NCBI RefSeq assembly: GCF_001468135.1
Contig: NZ_LNYU01000081.1
Coordinates: forward strand, 124,001-188,000
Reading direction: 5' to 3'
From: Legionella santicrucis
GTDB taxonomy: Bacteria; Pseudomonadota; Gammaproteobacteria; Legionellales; Legionellaceae
DNA length: 64,000 nucleotides
Shown: piece by piece, positions 61,168-64,000 of the stretch
Layout: each line of letters begins with the position of its first letter
Position numbering within the stretch: the first letter of the stretch is position 1
Program-made: the position numbers and the translations under genes
Notes under the pieces: generated by a model
The model's input: only the letters and a program-made list of their open reading frames with translations
Told to the model about the DNA's origin: nothing
Databases searched by the model: none

Positions 61168-61213
61168 TAGGATTTGTAAGGCCTACAGGTTATCGCTTGC
61201 TCTTGTCTCTTGA

Positions 61214-61247
61214 CACGCAGGCTTGCCGAAAGTTCACGGTGATCACC
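61214..61247. repeat. Right terminal inverted repeat of the IS66-family element
   Basis: 34 bases, on the minus strand starting GGTGATCACCGTGAACTTTC and ending CCTGCGTG. The kinase-like frame from 61558 runs through it and adds 18 or so element-encoded residues before a stop at 61190. Confidence 0.8.
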
Positions 61248-61558
61248 CAATTGGTTGTCATGATATGAGTTGCCAGTTCACGCCATGCCCCAAATCCAGC
61301 TGAGCCTACCCCATACTGATAGCTAAGTGGCAAATCATAAATATTAGCTGTAGACATAAAATGCTTAAAGCTTTGTTCAAGATTGGTCAGCGGTACTTTT
61401 TTAACAAACACGGGCGTGTCGTTAATATAAACTAAGACAGACTTACCACCGATACCTTCATGCATCGGTTTGCCGTCTGCTAAAATCTGCTTTAGCTTTT
61501 GATTGCTTAAGACTGCAAGACTTGTTGAAATTTGACTATACCGTATGATTCTTTGCAT
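61248..61558 (-). pseudogene. Kinase-like gene, N-terminal part, cut by IS66 element
   Basis: About 104 genuine residues. They have the first lobe of a kinase: GIGGKSVLVYINDTPVFVKK (nucleotide loop and lysine) and GSAGFGAWRELATHIMTTNW. After that the frame enters the element's terminal repeat and stops at 61190. Its ATG follows the AbiEii stop with no gap (TAA-ATG), so it was the third gene of the AbiE operon. The rest of the kinase is at 56180-56905. Confidence 0.75.
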
Positions 61559-62344
61559 TTATGGCAACCTGCTAATCACGTTATCTACAACGAATTGATA
61601 AGCTTCATCGAAATCCCAATGCAATTTCGATGGTAATAAGACACTCATATCCATATGAAAGTCGCGGTGATTCTTTTTCAGCTCAAGATTCTTTAGAAAT
61701 TCTTCACTTGTAACCTTGACGTTGTTATAAGTGCAATACTTAGAGAAAATATCAAACACTCGATTTAAGTTAATTAAATTGCGATCGGTCACATACCACA
61801 AATCAAACAAATCCCGACCTTTTCGACGTTGATAAAGAGCGCGCAACTTAGTCGCCATTAACTCATCCATTTCATAAGTAATGATATTTGTTTCCCCTTT
61901 GAACCAAGATGAATCCATAGCGAAAGGTACTGTTTTTAAGGGCAATACCTGAAAATGTTCTGTTGTGTTTATTTCAATTTTTAGCTTTGCCGGAATTTTA
62001 TTAGTAGATTCATATTTGTAGATAAGCTTTGCGCTACGCTGTGTGATTTTCCATTTAGGATCGCCTAACCATGGTTTTAATAGTGCCCTAATAGCATCTA
62101 TCGTTTGTCCAATTGGATCAGCATTTTTTTGAACAAAATCGATATCTTCACTGTACCTTGCCGGAGGATTAATGAATAGTTTATTTAGTGCGGTACCGCC
62201 ACGAAAAACCAAAGCGTCTCTGACATGAGGATCATTATACAAATCAATCAAAGCACGGCTAATCATTAAATCCTGTTCTATCTGTTCAGTCATTTGCCAT
62301 GGAACCATTTTGCGCCAACTCTCAATAAAAACTTCTGGGATCAT
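61559..62344 (-). CDS. abiEii: AbiEii toxin, nucleotidyltransferase
   Basis: 261 residues. Family motifs: FRGGTALNKLF and RYSEDIDFV (GS..DxD site), LKIEINTTEHF (third Asp/Glu position), and MATKLRALYQRRKGRDLFDL. AbiEii toxins transfer nucleotides (GTP in the streptococcal case; tRNA-modifying MenT relatives). All motifs appear intact. It overlaps the antitoxin gene by ATGA. Confidence 0.92.
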   Translation of the reverse strand: MIPEVFIESWRKMVPWQMTEQIEQDLMISRALIDLYNDPHVRDALVFRGGTALNKLFINPPARYSEDIDFVQKNADPIGQTIDAIRALLKPWLGDPKWKITQRSAKLIYKYESTNKIPAKLKIEINTTEHFQVLPLKTVPFAMDSSWFKGETNIITYEMDELMATKLRALYQRRKGRDLFDLWYVTDRNLINLNRVFDIFSKYCTYNNVKVTSEEFLKNLELKKNHRDFHMDMSVLLPSKLHWDFDEAYQFVVDNVISRLP

Positions 62345-63147
62345 AAATCGCTCTCTATTTCTGAATTTTCAATAATTCTCCACTTTTTACACCTTGAATG
62401 GCCTATTTTTGAGATTTCAGATGCAAGAGGCAGATAATTTGGTTTATTTTCTTGAACATGCCGCGCAAGCGCATTAATCATTATTTCAGCATTAGTTTCA
62501 TCCATCACATCAATGTGATCCAGGATATAACCAATACGCTGCAACTGATATTCTGCATGGGCATCTTTCGCAAGATTGATGAGTTTTATAGGATCTAATG
62601 CCTCAACAAGCTCTGAGAAAACGGTGGCGATATGATTTAGGCCGCCTGCATGATTAGGATATTCAAGCAAATCAAGAGCAACCAGTTCAGGGGTTGCCAC
62701 CTTAAGGTAGCCAGTACTCACGGTAAAATCTTGTGTGGGTAATTCCAGCACCGATTTTTTATAAATATAATCTATTTCCACATCACCAAAAATAGATGGG
62801 TGCTTAATACGCTTGTCTGATATCACTTGGAACCTGGCAGGTTTTTGATGAGTTGCTCCATGAAACAATCCTGCACTTAAAAGTGCGACATAATAATGAG
62901 CTCCCATATACTGCATAACCAAAGGCACCAATTCTTGGGGAGGGATAGAGCCATGCGGTTGATGTTCTGGCGGGACAATGACATATAAACCTCTCGCGGG
63001 TGAGATCAGATCTCCGGTTTTAAGTAACCTATGTAAGGCCACTCTCGCATGACTATTTGAAACGTGAAATTGCTCAAGAATATCCAGGATAGTAAAGCAG
63101 CGCCTTCCATCTTTTCGAATATCTTTTATGTATGATTGCAAGTTCAT
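62341..63147 (-). CDS. abiEi: AbiEi antitoxin, DNA-binding
   Basis: 268 residues. N-terminal winged helix (about 1-60; FTILDILEQFHVSNSHARVA) and AbiEi C-terminal domain (YYVALLSAGLFHGATHQKPA; VATPELVALDLLEYPNHAGG). Known AbiEi proteins neutralise the toxin without complex formation and repress their promoter by binding two inverted repeats. Two such sites exist upstream here. Confidence 0.92.
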   Translation of the reverse strand: MNLQSYIKDIRKDGRRCFTILDILEQFHVSNSHARVALHRLLKTGDLISPARGLYVIVPPEHQPHGSIPPQELVPLVMQYMGAHYYVALLSAGLFHGATHQKPARFQVISDKRIKHPSIFGDVEIDYIYKKSVLELPTQDFTVSTGYLKVATPELVALDLLEYPNHAGGLNHIATVFSELVEALDPIKLINLAKDAHAEYQLQRIGYILDHIDVMDETNAEIMINALARHVQENKPNYLPLASEISKIGHSRCKKWRIIENSEIESDL

Positions 63148-63160
63148 AAAATTACCATGG

Positions 63161-63191
63161 CCTTAAGGTTACTATTATTGTAACTATAAGG
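63161..63191. promoter_or_regulatory. Candidate AbiEi operator 1
   Basis: CCTTA-2-GTTAC-7-GTAAC-2-TAAGG, a symmetric site 14 bases upstream of the abiEi start codon. It shares the GTTAC-N7-GTAAC core and outer CCT/AGG bases with the palindrome at 63247-63289. Confidence 0.7.
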
Positions 63192-63246
63192 GCATGATAG
63201 ATTTTATTTGCTTGCAAGTCAAGCCTAAACAAGATTTTCAAGGTTT

Positions 63247-63289
63247 ATATGTACCTATAGTTACATTATTTGTAACTATAGGTACATAT
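63247..63289. promoter_or_regulatory. Candidate AbiEi operator 2 (perfect 19-base palindrome)
   Basis: The arms 63247-63265 and 63271-63289 are perfectly complementary (19 of 19, 5-base loop TTATT). The core is again CCTATAGTTAC-N7-GTAACTATAGG. Centres of the two operators are 92 bases apart. It could also end the convergent esterase transcript, but the shared core argues for protein binding. Confidence 0.72.
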
Positions 63290-63323
63290 CTTCCTTCTTA
63301 TACTATAACTAAATTGACCTTTG

Positions 63324-64000
63324 CTACGAAGGTATTGCTTCTTTTCTATGCTCAAAAATGGTTTTTATATGAACAGGGAAACTGGCATACCAACAGCCAT
63401 AATTATGACCACCTATAAATTCAGGCATATGCGTCAACATCCCTTTCTTCTGCATCAAATCAGCAATTCTACGATTAGCTTCAAATGTAGAAATGGACTG
63501 CGTAGACCCATCTTTAAATTCTAAATCCACTGGAATTGTCTCATAGGTACCCACATCAAAAATAAATTGAGTATCAAGATTTTTTTTATAATTTTGCTCA
63601 ATTTTTTGTTCTAACTCATTGATTTTTTGCATTTCCAAGGAAGGTGATAAAGCAATAGCATTACCAAACACTGTAGGATTAGTTAAAGCGGCATAAAAAG
63701 CAGCTAAACCACTGGCACTTTGGCCAACAATCGTTATTAACCTCGCGTCTTGAGTGATATTAAACTGATTCTTATCATGTAACATCCGAATAAAATCATC
63801 CGCTAAAAATGAAGTGTACTCATCGTTACAATTGTACTCATGCATACGATGTATGCTTGAATACTCCAGAAACACTGCAACACAAGCAGGAATACTTCCT
63901 TCTTGGATGAGCCTATCTAAAATAAGCGGTGCAGGCATAGGATTTAAATAATCACTACCATCTAAAAATAAAATCATAGGATAAGGTGTTGCCTGTTTAT
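63324..64000 (-). CDS. Esterase D/enterochelin esterase-like protein, partial
   Basis: The frame continues past the first visible ATG (63977) to the window edge with KQATPYP before MILFLDGSDYLNP, so the start is outside. Alpha/beta hydrolase of the Fes/IroE type: TIVGQSASGLAAFYAAL with the nucleophile, FDVGTYE with the acid, and GGHNYGCW with the histidine. May cleave siderophores, acyl esters or formyl-glutathione. Transcribed toward the abiE promoter. Confidence 0.82.
   Translation of the reverse strand, partial: KQATPYPMILFLDGSDYLNPMPAPLILDRLIQEGSIPACVAVFLEYSSIHRMHEYNCNDEYTSFLADDFIRMLHDKNQFNITQDARLITIVGQSASGLAAFYAALTNPTVFGNAIALSPSLEMQKINELEQKIEQNYKKNLDTQFIFDVGTYETIPVDLEFKDGSTQSISTFEANRRIADLMQKKGMLTHMPEFIGGHNYGCWYASFPVHIKTIFEHRKEAIPS

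Larger units (their letters stand above)
56906..61247. mobile_element. IS66-family element with HD-GYP passenger gene
   Basis: Terminal inverted repeats at 56906-56937 and 61214-61247 agree at 29 of 32 aligned positions with a 2-base gap; both begin GGTGATCA and include TTTCGGCAA and CCTGCGTG. Between them are tnpC (plus), tnpB and tnpA (minus) and a PAS/HD-GYP gene (minus), 4342 bases in all. The element divides a kinase-like gene. No 8-base target duplication is visible, so it may have arisen by recombination of two copies. Confidence 0.8.

Noticed and set aside
63194-63524. Small plus-strand frames between abiEi and the esterase
   Set aside because: They cover the palindromic operator and the end of the esterase gene and contain no recognisable sequence.
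1-64000. CRISPR array, tRNA or rRNA genes, integrase and att sites
   Set aside because: I saw no regularly spaced repeats, no tRNA-like cloverleaf arms with CCA-type ends and no tyrosine or serine recombinase; the borders of the element are outside the window.

Overview
The window reads as a Legionella (or close Legionellales relative) genomic island. The evidence is an lvrR/lvrA/lvrB/lvrC-type regulatory block with an ICE-borne CsrA paralogue, a homologue of the Legionella spectinomycin kinase APH(9)-Ia, AT-rich accessory DNA, and a complete IncP/RP4-like Tra/Trb conjugation system of the kind described for the Legionella Trb islands. No integrase, tRNA or att site is visible, so the ends of the element are not in the window. 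All attributions rest on recall of protein families and motifs; no search was run.

Layout. Bases 1-6002: edge of a secreted nucleoside-deaminase gene, then a minus-strand block of small-molecule-modifying enzymes (GNAT acetyltransferases, a P-loop/GNAT/GNAT fusion, an APH(9)-like kinase) and an ABC exporter. Bases 6265-28621: the conjugation module. It holds a shikimate-kinase-like gene with a degenerate P-loop, traM-traL-traK (minus), an IncP-type oriT at about 8590-8640, traJ-traI (plus) with a nested gene, a MazG-like gene with a zinc ribbon, an ArdC/Toprim primase, a 53-residue protein, traF, traG, and the full trbL-K-J-I-H-G-F-E-D-C-B set. These are preceded by lvrC/csrT-lvrB-lvrA and the divergent repressor lvrR. 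TraK/J/I process oriT, TraG couples it to the Trb channel, TraF should mature the TrbC pilin, and lvrR/lvrABC should set when transfer genes are on.

Bases 28655-56905: a second, larger cargo region packed with resistance-like enzymes. It contains a DUF1016 nuclease, MATE exporter, two TipA-type MerR regulators that share an operator, a class A beta-lactamase, a Vat-like acetyltransferase, a FosA-like enzyme, a chloramphenicol-phosphotransferase-like kinase, several APH kinases, many GNATs, methyltransferases, and multi-domain fusions. The stretch 42377-52375 is a 14-gene plus-strand operon headed by a MarR regulator in which most neighbouring genes overlap by exactly ATGA or GTGA.

Bases 54312-61558 are decaying: two genes carry single-base frameshifts, and a kinase-like gene is split by an IS66-family element (56906-61247). 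That element has tnpC convergent with tnpA-tnpB and carries a PAS/HD-GYP gene between its terminal repeats. Bases 61559-63289 hold an AbiEi/AbiEii toxin-antitoxin pair with two matching palindromic operators. The window ends inside an esterase gene.

The most unusual object is the cargo as a whole: about 14 GNAT domains and five or six phosphotransferase-like kinases, several fused into multi-enzyme proteins, arranged in tightly coupled operons on both sides of an IncP-like conjugation module.
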